In this document: piece after piece, positions 11,901 to 24,400 of the stretch | How the letters are laid out: the number at the start of each line of letters is the position of its first letter | Position numbering within the stretch: the stretch's first letter is position 1 | Assembly: GCF_963678975.1 (NCBI RefSeq) | Contig: NC_089272.1 | Coordinates: 4,522,359-4,586,358 of the forward strand | Origin: Dysidea avara | Lineage: Eukaryota > Porifera > Demospongiae > Dictyoceratida > Dysideidae | Direction: 5' to 3' | Length of the DNA: 64,000 nt | Position numbers and translations under genes: made by a program | Notes under the pieces: model-generated | What the model was told of the DNA's origin: nothing | The model's database searches: none | Seen by the model: only the letters and a program-made list of their open reading frames with translations

Positions 11901-12480
11901 CTTCTTCTTACTTATCTCTCTACAGGGTGATTTGTTTGTAGCTGAACTTTCTACAAGGAAACCTCTTTTAACTGAGCTCTGTACAGGGTGAATTGTTTGT
12001 AGCTGAACTATCTACAAGGTAACTTCTTCTAGCTGATCTCTCTACAGGATGATTTGTTTGTAGCTGAACTATCTACAAGGTAACTTCTTCTAGCTGATCT
12101 CTCTACAAGGTGATTTGTTTGTAGCTGAATTCTGTATAGGTGATTTGTTTGCAGCTGAGCTCTTTACAGAATGGTTTCTTTGTAGCTGAACTCTCTACAA
12201 GGTAACTTCTTCTAGCTGATGTATCTACAAGGTCACTAGTTTGTAGCTGAATTCTCTACATGGTGGTTTCTTTGTAACTGAACTATCTACAAGGTGACAT
12301 CTTCTAGCTGATCTTTCAACAGGGTGATTTGTTTGTAACTGAACTCTCTACAAGAAAACTTCTTCTAACTGATGTCTGAACAGGTGAATTGTTTGTAGCT
12401 GAACTCTCTACAGGGTGATTTGTTTGTAGCTGATCTCTATACAGGTTACTTATTTCTAACTGATCTCTTGAATTCTGTTC
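8986..12480 (+). repeat. minisatellite array A, ~30-bp units
   Basis: More than 100 imperfect tandem units of 29-31 bases sharing the core AGCTGAACTCTCTACA. Three variants alternate: one with GTGATTTGTTTGCAGCTG, one with TGGTTTCTTTGTAGCTG and one with GGTAACTTCTTCTAGCTG, giving a ~92-bp cycle. No CRISPR-like spacers: units are contiguous and drift. The last ~1 kb is nearly identical to the end of array B, which points to recent common ancestry. Confidence 0.95.
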
Positions 12481-13343
12481 AGGGTGACTGCTCTATTAGG
12501 ATGACTGCTCTATTAGAGTATCTCGATCTCGCACTTGCTACACCAAGTTGGATTTCGTGTTATAACTCCGTGGCTTTAAGTCTGATTCTTCTACACCATT
12601 GAAGAGCCTTTCTAAGATGATAACTCCATCTGTACAGCGATTTTCAAAGCATTACCCCAAGTGGTTTATCTGGTAGGCGCGGCAAGCATAATAATAACAA
12701 TAATAATAAAATTAAAAAATTAAAAATTAGCTAATCTCGATTGCGTAATTGTTACACACTGTTGATTTTTTCGCTGTATCTTCCTGGTTTTTAGCTCGAT
12801 TTCTTTCAAACCACAAAAGGTTTGAGGTTCAATAGTTAACCTATTCACCCACCGAGTTTCAGCTTCTTCCCATACGCGGTTTACCCTGTAGGCGTGACAA
12901 CATATTGGTGTTATTTTTCGTGCATAATCGCTCATAACTCTTTGCCTGTTTATGGTATTCCAGCCAAATTTGGTACCGAGATGCACCTTTATACCCCCCT
13001 TCTGTGTGCCAAATTTCAAGGCAATCGGATAACGCGTTCGCGTTTTATAGCAGTTTTTGTAAGTGTGCGAAAAGAGGAAGAAAAATAAGAAGAAAAAAAC
13101 GAAGAAACTAAGCCAATTTTTGAAGCCGAATATCTCAGGAATGCCTGAAGCGATTTCGCTCAAATTTGGAATGTGGAGTACTGAAGTTGGAGGGAATATA
13201 CACAGCAAAATTTGTCTTGTTTCATCAAGGCAGCACAGAGCTACGGAGGTGCGAAAATTGCGTTTTCTTTCTTCCTGTCAATATACTCACGGGGTTGCGC
13301 GCCGGCTTCTTGGGCCGCACGACACACTACCGTGTGTCTTGAT
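12481..13343 (+). other. composite 3' module, copy A
   Basis: It begins with two tandem forms of the motif GTGACTGCTCTATTAG, then ATCTCGATCTCGC, and ends with the hairpin GACACAC-TACC-GTGTGTC. There is an internal degenerate duplication of about 214 bases: GGTTTATCTGGTAGGCGC at 12662 resembles GGTTTACCCTGTAGGCGTG at about 12878. A 162-residue minus-strand open frame (12720-13208) is not maintained intact in copy B, so I do not call it a gene. Confidence 0.65.
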
Positions 13344-13671
13344 TTGTACAAGTATAATCCCAGTGCGTGGTAGCATTGCTGATGATGGCAGAATGCACAT
13401 ATAGACAGATTAATAGCAAATTAAGCTGCATAAACAGCAGTACATACATAGGTGAATAGATAGCAAGCACAAGTGTGCAACTATCAACCTCACCTAGAAG
13501 AAATGTGGTGTAGAGTTGCAGGTGCTAGGCCAGCAGCTACTGATAAATGAGTTTAATGAGTAGTACAAATGTGAGTAGCAGTACAACTGATTTAGTGGAA
13601 TTTTCGACAGAAAACTAGGTTTGTCATACAGCAAACAAAGAATGGCCAGTAGAAAAAGCTCTGATATATAT
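13344..13671. other. unique spacer between composite copies A and B
   Basis: 328 bases, no gene or repeat recognised. It shows that copies A and B are not simply fused end to end. Confidence 0.5.
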
Positions 13672-13993
13672 ATCTAATCCAAAACAGCCAAGCTGTAAAA
13701 AAAGTGTGCGGCCCTCAGAAAGGCTATGGTGAAAAAAGATGTGAAATCCAAGGTGGCGGCCAAGAAATGGCTGTGATGGTAGGTTAGTGGTAAAAATTTT
13801 AATAATGACAATTCAGGTGAATTTTTGTGCCGCTTCACAAAAATTCACCTGAATTGTCGTTATTAAAATTTTTACCACTAACCTACCATCACAGCCATTT
13901 CTTGGCCGCCACCTTGGATTTCACATCTTTTTTCACCATAGCCTTTCTGAGGGCCGCACACGTTTTTTACAGCTTGGCTGTTTTGGATTAGAT
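13672..13993. repeat. 322-bp palindrome, copy B
   Basis: Arms pair almost perfectly. At several positions where B differs from A (for example 13787 G pairing with 13878 C; A has A and T there) both arms carry the change, so pairing is kept. Confidence 0.9.
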
Positions 13994-14160
13994 TTCATTT
14001 CTTTTTGTATTTGTATACCCCAAAGCTGGCCTATGGCCAGCTTTGGGACTTTTTTAACCTATGTTTTTTTCTTTACTACAGGAAGAAGAAAAGATGAAGT
14101 AGATGTACTTTAAATATTTTATCAGTAAATGTACAAATTATATATACTGTATAATACATA

Positions 14161-14386
14161 TGTGACCGGATTTGCGAAAAGGGGTCCAATTTGCCAACTT
14201 TGACAATTGATAACTTCAGATTGGAAAGAGCTATTGCCTTGATATTTGGGCAGTGGTGAGCACCACTATAGCTGAATACATGGTGAAATGTTCAGGTTAA
14301 TATGTTACTTGAACACTGAGTTATGGTCTCCAACATTTACGGAATTGGATGTGTGTGGAAGACCCCTTTTCGCAAATCCGGTCACA
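14161..14386. mobile_element. TIR MITE (TGTGACCGG family) in copy B
   Basis: 226-bp element with ~25-bp terminal inverted repeats (TGTGACCGGATTTGCGAAAA ... complement) flanked by TA on both sides. Copy A has the uninterrupted AATACATATATT at this place, so the insertion with TA duplication is directly visible. The TA target suggests mobilisation by a Tc1/mariner-type enzyme. Confidence 0.9.
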
Positions 14387-14399
14387 TATATTGATTACA

Positions 14400-17300
14400 G
14401 AAATCTCCATGGTGGTTTCTTTGTAACTGAACACTCTACAAGGTGACTTCTTCTAATTGCTCTCTCTACAGGGTGAATTGTTTGTAGCTGAACGATCTAC
14501 AAGGTAACTTCTTCTAGCTGATCTCTCTACAGGGTGATGTGTTTGTAGCTGAATTTTGTATAGGTGATTTGTTTGCAGCTGAGCTCTTTACAGAATGGTT
14601 TCTTTGTAGCTGAACTCTCTAAAAGGTAACTTCTTCTAACTGATCTTTCTACAGGGCAATTTGTTTCTGGCAGAATTTTCTACAGGGTGATTTCTTTGCA
14701 GCTGAACTCTCTACATGGTGGTTTCTTTGTAGCTGAACTCTCTACAAGGTAATTTCTTCTAGCTGATCTCTCTACAGGGAGATTTGTTTGTAGCTGAACT
14801 ATCTACAAGGTAACTTCTTATAGCTGATCTCTACAGGGTGATTTGTTCGTAGTTGAATTCTGTACAGGTGATTTGTTTGCAGCTGAACTCTTTACAAAAT
14901 GGTTTCTTTGTAGCTGAACTTTCTCCAAGGTAACTTCTTCTAACTGATCTTTCTACAGGGTGATTTGTTTGTAGCTGAACTATCTACAAGGTAATTTCTT
15001 CTAGCTGATCTCTCTACAGGGCGATTTGTTTGTAGCTGAATTCTGTACAAGTGATTTGTTTGTAGCTGAGCTCTTTACAGAATAGTTTCTTTGTAGCTGA
15101 ACTCTCTACAGGGTGATTTGTTTGTAGCTGAAATCCCTACAAGGTAACTTCTTCTAGCTGATCTCTCTACAGGGTGATTTGTTTGTAGCTGAACTCTCTA
15201 CAGGTGATTTGTTTGTAGCTGAACTCTACAAGGCGATACTTCTAGGTGATCTCTCTACAGGATTCCTTGTTTCTAACTGAACTCTCAACAGGGTGATCTG
15301 TTCATAGCTGAACTTTCTACTGGGTGATTTGTTTGCAGCTGAACTCTCTAAATGGTGGTTTCTTTGTAGCTGAACTCTCTACAATGTGACTTCTTCTAGC
15401 TGAACTCTCTACAAGGTGACTTGTTTCTAGCTGATCTCTCTACAGGGTGACTTGTTTCTAGCTGAACTCTCTACAGGTGATTTGTTTGTAGCTGAACTCT
15501 CTACATGGTGGTTTCGTTGTAGCTGAACTCTCTACAAGGTAACTTCTTCTAGCTGATCTTTTTCACTGCATATTTGTTTGTAGCTGAGTTCTCTACAGGG
15601 TGATTTGTTTGCAGCTGAACTCTCTACATGGGAGTTTCATTGTAGCTGAACTCTCTACAATGTGACTTCTTCTAGCTGAACTCTCTACAGGTTGACTTGT
15701 TTCTAGCTGAACTCTCTACAGGTGATTTGTTTGCAGCTGAACTCTCTACATGGTGGTTTCTTTGTAGCTGAACTCTCTACAAGGTAACTTCTTCTAGCCG
15801 ATCTTTCTACAAGGTGATTGAGTTTTTTGCAGCCGAACTCTTTACATGGTGGTTGCTTTGTAGCTGAACTCTCTAAACGGTGACTTCTTCTAGCTGAACT
15901 CTCTACAGGATGATTTGTTTGCAGCTGGATTCTCTACGTGGTAGTTTCTTTGTAGCTGAACTCTCTACAATGTGACTTCTTCTAGCTGAACTCTCTACAG
16001 GGTGACTTGTTTTTAGCTGATCTCTCTACAGGGTGACTTGTTTCTAGCTGAACTCTCTACAGGTGATTTGTTTGCAGCTGAACTCTCTACATGGTGGTTT
16101 CTTTGTAGCTGAACTCTCTACAAGGTAACTTCTTCTAGCTGATCTTTCTACAGGGTGATTTGTTTGTAGCTGAATTCTCTACAGGGTGATTTATTTGCAG
16201 CTTAACTCTCTACAAGGTGACTTCTTCTAGCTGAACTCTCTACAGAGTGATTGATTTTTTTTGCAGCTGAACTCTCTACATGGTGGTTTCTTTGTAACTT
16301 AACTCTCTACAGGGTGATTTGTTTGTAGCTGAACTCTCTACAGGGTGATCTGTTCATAGCTGAACTCCCTATAAGGTGACTTCTTCTAGCTAATCTTTCT
16401 ACAGGGCGATTTGTTTGTAGCTGAGTTCTCTACAGGGTGATTTGTTTGCAGCTGAACTCTACATGGTAGCTTCTTTGTAGCTCTACAATGTTACTTCTTC
16501 TAGCTGAACTCTCTACAAGGTGACTTGTTTCTAGCTGATCTCTCTACAGGGTGACTTGTTTCTAGCTGAACTCTCTACAGGTGATTTGTTTGCAGTTGAA
16601 CTCTCTACATGATTGTTTCTTTGTAGCTGAACTCTCCACAAGGTAATTTCTTCTAGCTGATCTCTCTACAAGCCGATTTGTTTGTAGCTGAACTCTCTAC
16701 ATGATGGTTTCTTTGTAGCTGAACTCTCTACAAGGTGATTTCTTCTATAGCTGATCTTTCTACAGGGTGATTTGTTTGTAGTTAAACTCTCTACACGATA
16801 GATTCTTTGTAGCTGAACTCTCTACAAGGTGATTTCTTCTATAGCTGATCTTTCTACAGGATGATTTGTTTGTACCTGAACTATCTACATGATGGTTTCT
16901 TTGTAGCTGAACTCTCTACAAGGTAACTTCTTCTAGCTGATCTCTCTACAGGACAATTTGTTTGTACCTGAACTCTCACATGATTATTTCTTTGAAGCTG
17001 AACTCTCTACGAGGTGATTTCTTCTAGCTGATCTTTCTACAGGGTGATTTGTTTGTAGCAGAACTCTCTACAAGGAAACTTCTTCTAGCTGATCTCTCTA
17101 CAGGGAGATTTGTTTGTAGCTGAACTCTCTATACATGATTTGTTTGCGGCTGAATTCTCTACATGATGGTTTCTTTGTAGCTGAACTCTCTACAAGGTAA
17201 CTTCTTCTAGCTGATCTCTTTACAGGGTGAATTGTTTGTAGCAGAACGATCTACAAGGTAACTTCTTCTTACTTATCTCTCTACAGGGTGATTTGTTTGT

Positions 17301-17815
17301 AGCTGAACTTTCTACAAGGAAACCTCTTTTAACTGAGCTCTGTACAGGGTGAATTGTTTGTAGCTGAACTATCTACAAGGTAACTTCTTCTAGCTGATCT
17401 CTCTACAGGATGATTTGTTTGTAGCTGAACTATCTACAAGGTAACTTCTTCTAGCTGATCTCTCTACAGGGTGATTTGTTTGTAGCTGAATTCTGAGCTC
17501 TTTACAGAATGGTTTCTTTGTAGCTGAACTCTCTACAAGGTAACTTCTTCTAGCTGATGTATCTACAGGGTCACTAGTTTGTAGCTGAATTCTCTACATG
17601 GTGGTTTCTTTGTAACTGAAGTATCTACAAGGTGACATCTTCTAGCTGATCTTTCAACAGGGTGATTTGTTTGTATCTGAACTCTCTACAAGAAATCTTC
17701 TTCTAACTGATGTTTTAACAGGGTGAATTGTTTGTAGCTGAACTCTCTACAGGGTGATTTGTTTGTAGCTGATCTCTATACAGGTTACTTATTTCTAACT
17801 GATCTCTTGAATTCT
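14400..17815 (+). repeat. minisatellite array B
   Basis: Same ~30-bp units as array A (core AGCTGAACTCTCTACA), contiguous, with local unit losses and rearrangements. Its last kilobase (from about 16800) matches array A from about 11440 nearly base for base. Confidence 0.95.
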
Positions 17816-18678
17816 GTTCAGGGTGACTGCTCTATTAGGATGACTGCTCTATTAGAGTATCTCGATCTCGCACTTGCTACACCAAGTTGGATTTCGTGTT
17901 ATAACTCCGTGGCTTTAAGTCTGATTCTTCTACACCATTGAAGAGCCTTTCTAAGATGATAACTCCATCTGTACAGCGATTTTGAAAGCATTACCCCAAG
18001 CGGTTTACCTGGTAGGCGTGGCAAGCATAATAATAATAATAATAATAAAATATTAAAAATTAGCTAATCTTGATTGCGTAATTGTTACACACTGTTGATT
18101 TTTTCGCTGTATCTTCCTGGTTTTTAGCTCGATTTCTTTCAAACCACAAACGGTTTGAGGTTCAATAGTTAACCTATTCACCCACCGATTTTTAGCTTCT
18201 TCTCATACGCGGTTTACCCTGTAGGCGTGACAACATATTGGTGTTATTTTTCGTGCATAATCGCTCATAACTCTTTGTCTGTTTATGGTATTCCAGCCAA
18301 AGTTGGTACCGAGATGCGCCTTTATACCCCCCTTCTGTGTGCCAAATTTCAAGGCAATCGGATAACGCGTTCGAGTTTTATAGCAGTTTTTGTAAGTGTG
18401 CGACAAGAAAAAGAAAAATAAGAAGAAAAAAAACGAAGAAACTCAGCCAATTTTTGAAGTCGTATATCTCGGGAACGCGCGAAGCGATTTCGCTCAAATT
18501 TGGAATGTAGAGTACTGCAGTTGGGGGGCATGTCCACAGCAAAAATCGTCTTGTTTCATCAAGGAAGCACAGAGCTACGGAGGTGCGAAAATTGCGTTTT
18601 CTTTCTTCCTGTCAATATACTCACGGGTGTTACGCGCCGGCTTCTTGGGCCGCACGACACACTACCGTGTGTCTTGAT
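17816..18678 (+). other. composite 3' module, copy B
   Basis: About 95% identical by eye to the copy A module, including the paired GTGACTGCTCTATTAG motif and the terminal hairpin. Small indels in A-rich tracts break the open frames seen in A, so coding is unlikely. Confidence 0.65.
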
Positions 18679-19121
18679 AGCAGTCCTTTCAGTTACTTCT
18701 GATTTTGAAACTAATCACGAAAGTGTCATGGAAGTTAATACAATTCCAATTAATTTTGGTGGTTCTAAAACTTTCTAGTGATTACGAGGGTTTCATTATC
18801 TACCACTGTAGAGAGAAACTACACTGTATGTAACCTCCTCTGTTGTACAATAATTAGAATTGCTATTGATTAACAGATGCGTGCTGACACAACAACATTG
18901 TTCTAGCAAGTGACAACCATACAAACTCAGTTTTACCAGAACTACATATAAGCTTTCTCTTACTGTATTATTAACTCTTGCTTTTACATAAAAGTAAATT
19001 TCTTGTATGTGGTAACATTTTAGACATACATAATGCACAATACAATGTAGCATGCATTGTAGGAACACAGAAAATACAAGAATTTAATTTGCTACAATAT
19101 AGCCATTTTCTACTTATTTAA
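18679..19121. other. no feature recognised
   Basis: AT-rich sequence between composite copy B and the piggyBac-like element. Short open frames look random. Confidence 0.4.
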
Positions 19122-19761
19122 GGGTGCTCTGTACAGTTCGTACAAGGCTTCCCAAGACATAGTCTGTTTTGCACTAAAAGAAATATTATGGTCACTTAAT
19201 TAGTCTGTGACATGTTGACGCATTTAAGTACCTGTAAATTAGGTATCCCATAGCAACAAGTGCACGCATCTTGCTATTCTACACCCTCTCACTTAAATTA
19301 GAACTACTCTGTCATTTTTAATCCAATAGACATGAAATTTTCATACAAGCTACTTTAGTACTTTTGCCAAAGAAGAGCGTTTTCCATTTTTAAATAGCAA
19401 GTTCAGATGATGAATAACATGGAAGTAAAGAAAAGGATTTTTGAGATTGTCAACCTGAAAGATAAATATGTGATGACTGAGAAGCTAAAAGACAAAAATA
19501 AAAACGCACAATGGTTTGTGCTGTTTATCATAAAAGTATCAAGGCTCTTGTATGTAAACTGTAGGACTAGTTCTAGTATAAAGGGGGAAACTGTAACTCC
19601 TGTTCTAAAGCAAATTTAGCAGTTGGGTTTGGACTAAACTGTGTACTAGTGTTTGCTTATATCCAGTAAAAAAGTACAGAACATTTGCTAAAACCATTTG
19701 TAAGTTATAGAACAAATTAATTTTCATGGGAAGCCATATAAGCGGACTGTACAGAGCACCC
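19122..19761. mobile_element. piggyBac-like MITE
   Basis: 640-bp element whose 16-bp terminal inverted repeats read GGGTGCTCTGTACAGT at the left and the exact complement at the right. It is flanked on both sides by TTAA (19118-19121 and 19762-19765), the invariant piggyBac target. No transposase; the small open frame at 19407 has no recognisable domain. Confidence 0.85.
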
Positions 19762-19765
19762 TTAA

Positions 19766-20337
19766 ATGTATTGTGCCAGACAAAACTCTCTGTCCTTAAT
19801 ATGGAGACTTTTCTATTTTATCGAGTTTGCACGGTACTATATGTACGTACATGACAATTATCATTATTTATACTTATACATACTGTACTGTGTCTCCACT
19901 CCATGCAGGTGGACTAGCTGATGTGTAATAACAACTACTTACTAACAAACTACTGGTCATTACTTAAATGCAGGAAATGCACTGGGGTAGTTTGTATTAA
20001 CTACCAATGAACACATGAAGTAGTACAGGAATACAATTACGTTAATGTTAAGATTACTGTTAGCTAATATCCATATTTGGCATTGAGATGAGTTTTTCCA
20101 TCACCAGACTGGTCTGTGGAGAGATATAAATAATTCATACACACCAATTTTGTCATTTACTAGTCATCTGAAGACAGCATAATTATAACATACTGCAATC
20201 ACACAACATGACTACATTACACATTTTTTGATATTTGTTTATCACATCACGTGCAAAAGCACATATTATATTTTGTACAACTTTATTTCCACAAAATAGT
20301 AAAAGAATAGCACCACGTTGGAGCAAGTGAATTGAAA
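19766..20337. other. no feature recognised
   Basis: AT-rich noncoding sequence; I see no gene, TIR pair or tandem repeat of note. Confidence 0.35.
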
Positions 20338-20583
20338 CTAGAATATTAAAAAATTATTAATTTAAAAATAAAGTAGAGACCCAAGCAATAAAAAGTAGTG
20401 AAACAAAAGATGAACGATGGTATTACAGTATAGCTCAATGGGAAAATCCCTACACTGACATGTTATAATCATTTTTTCAATGCCAATGTAGGGATTTTCC
20501 CACCGAGTTATGCTGTAATACCATCATTCATCTCTCATTTCACTGTTTCTTATTGCTTGAATCCTAATCTTTAATATACTATT
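20338..20583. mobile_element. palindromic MITE, copy 1
   Basis: ~246-bp foldback element: left arm includes AAGTAGTGAAACAAAAGATG and GGGAAAATCCCTACA, the right arm their complements, with a ~30-bp centre. Its sister is at 57112-57386, which has the same arm sequence and starts ACTAGTATATTAAAAATT. Confidence 0.8.
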
Positions 20584-20739
20584 ATTATTTTTTTGTCATA
20601 GCATATGTGTGACTGTTCTATTAAGGTGACTGCTGTATTAGAGTATCTCAAGTCACTACCAGGAGGTGTGTAACTATTTCATTGTGTTAACATTATGAAT
20701 ATAGCTAGGCCAATAATAACAGGGTGTGTCATCATGATG

Positions 20740-21060
20740 GATTGTTAAGAGGTGTGGTTTCGGTGCCCGATCATTATTAATCAACCAAAATTGTGTTAAT
20801 TCTACATGGGTATGACATTGAACCTATCGTGGAGTTACAGGTATTTACTGAGCGTAAGCGCTTAAGTAAGTTTGCGGCGTCAGTGTTGATAAGAAAATTA
20901 ATGCCTCTATATGGTTTCATTGCATGGAGAAGGAAGAAGACTAGCCCTGATTGAAAGGAAAGACAAGGCGCAGAGGAACACACTCGTCGGAACCCCAAAA
21001 GGCACATCCCACAGTTTGTGCCTTCCAGCCTTGTGACTGTGGTCAGGCAGGCTGGCAGGC
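20740..21060 (+). repeat. dispersed repeat also found at 56480-56700
   Basis: Contains GACAAGGCGCAGAGG and CCAAAAGGCACATCCCA. The same segment occurs in opposite orientation at about 56480-56700. One reading gives a basic peptide (VLIRKINA..., RHIP) shared by both, but it needs frame changes between copies. Likely a retroelement or retrocopy fragment; family not recognised. Confidence 0.5.
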
Positions 21061-21092
21061 AGATGAAAATTTGAGTTTTAGTGATTTTACAA

Positions 21093-21370
21093 AGAGGACA
21101 ACTATAGATTTAAATAAGTGAGTAACGTATAGTCCTAACTACTTAACTTAATATATTAATTTACTTATGATCCCAATAGCGAAGTTGGTAGGCTTAATTG
21201 AGTAAATAATGTTAACACAAAAACCAGATCCCACAATTGCAATTATTCTGGCACTGCATGTAAAGCATAATGACATTCTAATGGCTATTAGCCCACATTA
21301 TTAAACTACTATCGATCATGAGATACTGGTGCGTAAAAGAAACAGGGTGAGTGCTCTGTAGTTCTTCAGG
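21093..21370. repeat. dispersed repeat, copy 1 (sister at 47222)
   Basis: Runs from AAAGAGGACAACTA through CCTAACTACTTAACTTAAT and CTAATGGCTATTAGCCCAC to GAGTGCTCTGTAGTTCTT. The copy at 47222-47512 has the same order with small indels. No TIR or coding sequence recognised. Confidence 0.6.
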
Positions 21371-21428
21371 TGAGTGTGCTTAGAGTGATATATGTCACTT
21401 ATACCACATTTTGCTGTTATATATACCT

Positions 21429-24400
21429 TTAGCCCTTCAGGCCTGCAACCCTCATACTTCAGGTGTATATATCCTTTGCATGCAGCTATGATATAACTAT
21501 TATATATACACAACATACAGTAAGCTGATAGGGAACAATACACAGTAAATAAATACCTTCAGGAGGTAACCAACTGGCATAGTCAGGATCATAATCATTG
21601 GACCATTGTGTTGTAGGAGTAACTTCTTCAGTAGTCTACACATGATAGTAATGATATGATATACACATACTGTACTTATGTATTATATTTGTATAGCTTT
21701 GTGATCACATTACTAGAGTCCAAGACACATGCTACATAAATTTCACTTCTACAATAGTGCGAGTTGTTCACCTACTGTGCGTATTCGTTATAACCTGCTA
21801 ATTATATTTTTTATTCCCTCAATTAGTACACACGTATGCACTAATGTAAAATTGTATTTAGTTAAAAATTGAAAAGGTAAAGTCATGAAAGTAAATTTAA
21901 ACATCAATTGTAAATACGAAGTGAATACTAACAAATTTTTTTTGGTTTCTGCAAGACGATCAATCAAAATTTTTTAAAACAGTGAACTGCTATGATGTGG
22001 TATAACACTTATTCAGTAGGGCTGGGCGATAGCGAATTTTTTGATGTCCGAATGATAGTAAGACACTGTTCACGATAGATGAAAGCACAACGATAGTGAA
22101 AATCCACCTATTTTCTACTTATTACCTTCAAAGAGATATGCAAGTAGGGATGTTACTTGTGGATATGTTTTCACTAAGAGACTAAACAGCCTTTTAAGGC
22201 TAATATCTGCTCCCAAATATTATTTTTAAAAGCATTTTGTAGTAGTATCTGCATATTTTTACATGTTAATTACTGTCCGATAGTAATTTTTGAAATGATA
22301 GGCGATACCAATAGCGATACTATCCGATATTCCGATATGTTCATACTATCCCCCAGCCCTATTATTCAGCTACAGAAACAGCTATCCTTCTGCTAGGGAC
22401 TTGTGAGTCTGCAAATGTCAGAATCTAAACACCTAAACCCTGCTGAAGGCAGAATAAAACCCCCCAGACGCAGTGGAGACTAAATACACCAGCAACATCA
22501 TGTAGATAAAGCATGCATTCCTCTGCATGTAACCTACACTTAATCCTGCCAGATAAAGGTTTTACTAGAGTTATTATCGGTGTATGTAGAAACATTACAT
22601 ACTTCAGAGCTTCTTCTTCTATTCCTTTTCCTGAGTGGACCCAATGATGCACCAATCATTTTTCTTTTCTTAGGAGAAACAACTTTTTGATCATCTTCAG
22701 TTTCCCTGCAATCTACCTCATTATTCTCACTAACTGACTGCCCAGACATTTTATCATCAGTAACATTCTGGACCATGTCTTTTGTCATAATGTCAGTATC
22801 AGATATAATCTTCTCTTCTTCATGTATAGTGTCACTAGTGGTATTCGTTGTGTCAACTTTTGTACTTGAATTATCACCATGTTCATCATCATCACTGTCA
22901 TACTCTACTACACACTCATCATCATCATTGTCAGCTTTTACTGGTTTAGCTGCCATCTCCCGCAGGTAAGCTTGTTTCCTGTCCACCGGTAGTTTAGTTA
23001 GTCCATACTGCTTCTTGTTGGGATTAGGTTTACTGGCTACTGGTGGTTTATCACTAAAACAAAAACATTAATGTAATAACAAGCACATCTGAATTTACAG
23101 TGTATGTATGTACAAATTCTACAGTATATATACGTATATACATGTGTTATTTATATCACGTACATTGTATGTATGTATGTATGTATGTATGTATGTATGT
23201 ATGTATGTACGTACGTACGTATGTATGTATGTATGTATGTATGTACGTACGTATGTATGTATGTATGTATGTATGTACAGTGTTAGGCAAGTTACGTTGT
23301 AAAAGTAACTAGTTACATATTACATATTACTTGCAACAGAACTATTTAGTTACAGTTACATATTACCCAAAAAATAAAGTAACTATAATAATATTACATA
23401 TTATATTACTTTGTGTCCACAGCTTTAAGCTGTCATGTTTGAAACTACCACCTTATCACGTGCCATGATGGCGTTGTGCAAATCTTGGTTATAAGTAAGA
23501 AGCTGGTGAATAAGCTTCATTCAGTAGGCTTCATTACTACGTTGTGGCTAGGCATTACTCAGTGGATTACTAATGAGATTAGTAACTTCGTTACTTGTAG
23601 TAATAATATTACGTAATATTAGACTCATTACAGTAACTTTATTACTTAGGTAATGCATTACATTTGTTAGTAAAGGAACTTGAGTTACATTACCTGTTTT
23701 TATAGCGTATTTCGTTATATTACTTAGTTACCACAAAAGTAATAATATTATGTAACACGTTACATAAGTAGCGCGTTACTCCCAACACTGTGTATGTATG
23801 TATGTATGTACGTATGTATGTAAAGTATGAATGGATGCATGCATGGATGCATGGATGTATGTATGTATGTATGTATGTATGTATGTATGTATGTATGTAT
23901 GTATGTATGTATGTATGTATGTATGTATGTATGTATGTATGTATGTATGTATGTATGTATGTATGTATGTATGTATGTATGTATGTATGTATGTATGTAT
24001 TTATGCATGTATGTATATATGTATGTGTGTATGTACATTCTATAGTATTCTCACTTCTCTGGTTGCTTTAGAGCAGGTAACTCTGTAGGTTGTGCCAACT
24101 TTACAAGATCACGTAATTTTGTTTCTTCCTAAAATACAAGTATAATTATAATCTAATCCAAAACAGCCAAGCTGTAAAAAAAGTGTGCGGCCCTCAGAAA
24201 GGCTATGGTGAAAAAAGATGTGAAATCCAAGGTGGCAGCCAAGAAATGGCTGTGATGGTAGGTTAATGGTAAAATGTTTAATAATGACAATTCAGGTAAA
24301 TTTTGTGAAGCGGCACAAAAATTCACCTGAATTGTCGTTATTAAAATTTTTACCATTAACCTACCATCACAGCCATTTCTTGGCCGCCACCTTGGATTTC

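Larger units (their letters stand above)
8478..13343 (+). mobile_element. composite repeat, copy A
   Basis: The first of three copies of a composite unit that share both boundaries but no flanking sequence, which suggests separate insertions. The order is: palindrome (8478-8807), a ~180-bp linker with hairpin and T-run, a minisatellite array (about 8986-12480), and a 3' module ending in ...CGACACACTACCGTGTGTC and TTGAT at 13343. Both boundaries are compatible with insertion between A and T (A|TCTAATCC... and ...CTTGA|T), and the 3' end carries a 7-bp stem hairpin. This recalls Helitron-like or HINE elements, but the canonical CTRR end is absent. There is no transposase or Rep/helicase. Copy A lacks the MITE seen in copies B and C. 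Confidence 0.7.
13672..18678 (+). mobile_element. composite repeat, copy B
   Basis: Same order and orientation as copy A: palindrome 13672-13993, linker, TIR MITE 14161-14386, minisatellite about 14400-17815, 3' module to 18678. It ends ...GTGTGTCTTGAT and then diverges from copies A and C. Compared with A it carries an extra MITE exactly at a TA in the linker, so it is an occupied/empty pair with copy A. Confidence 0.7.

Noticed and set aside
12720..13208. 162-residue minus-strand frame in the composite 3' module
   Set aside because: Broken in copy B and changed in copy C; the DNA is conserved on both strands with indels that do not respect codons.
13300..13343. Calling the composite a canonical Helitron
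   Set aside because: It starts with TC and fits an A/T target, but the end reads CTTGA, not CTRR, the hairpin is too close to the terminus, and there is a large 5' palindrome. Kept only as Helitron-like.
23100..24088. Open frames reading MYVCMYV or HTYIHTYI
   Set aside because: Pure translation of the GTAT microsatellite in all frames; no start context or domain.
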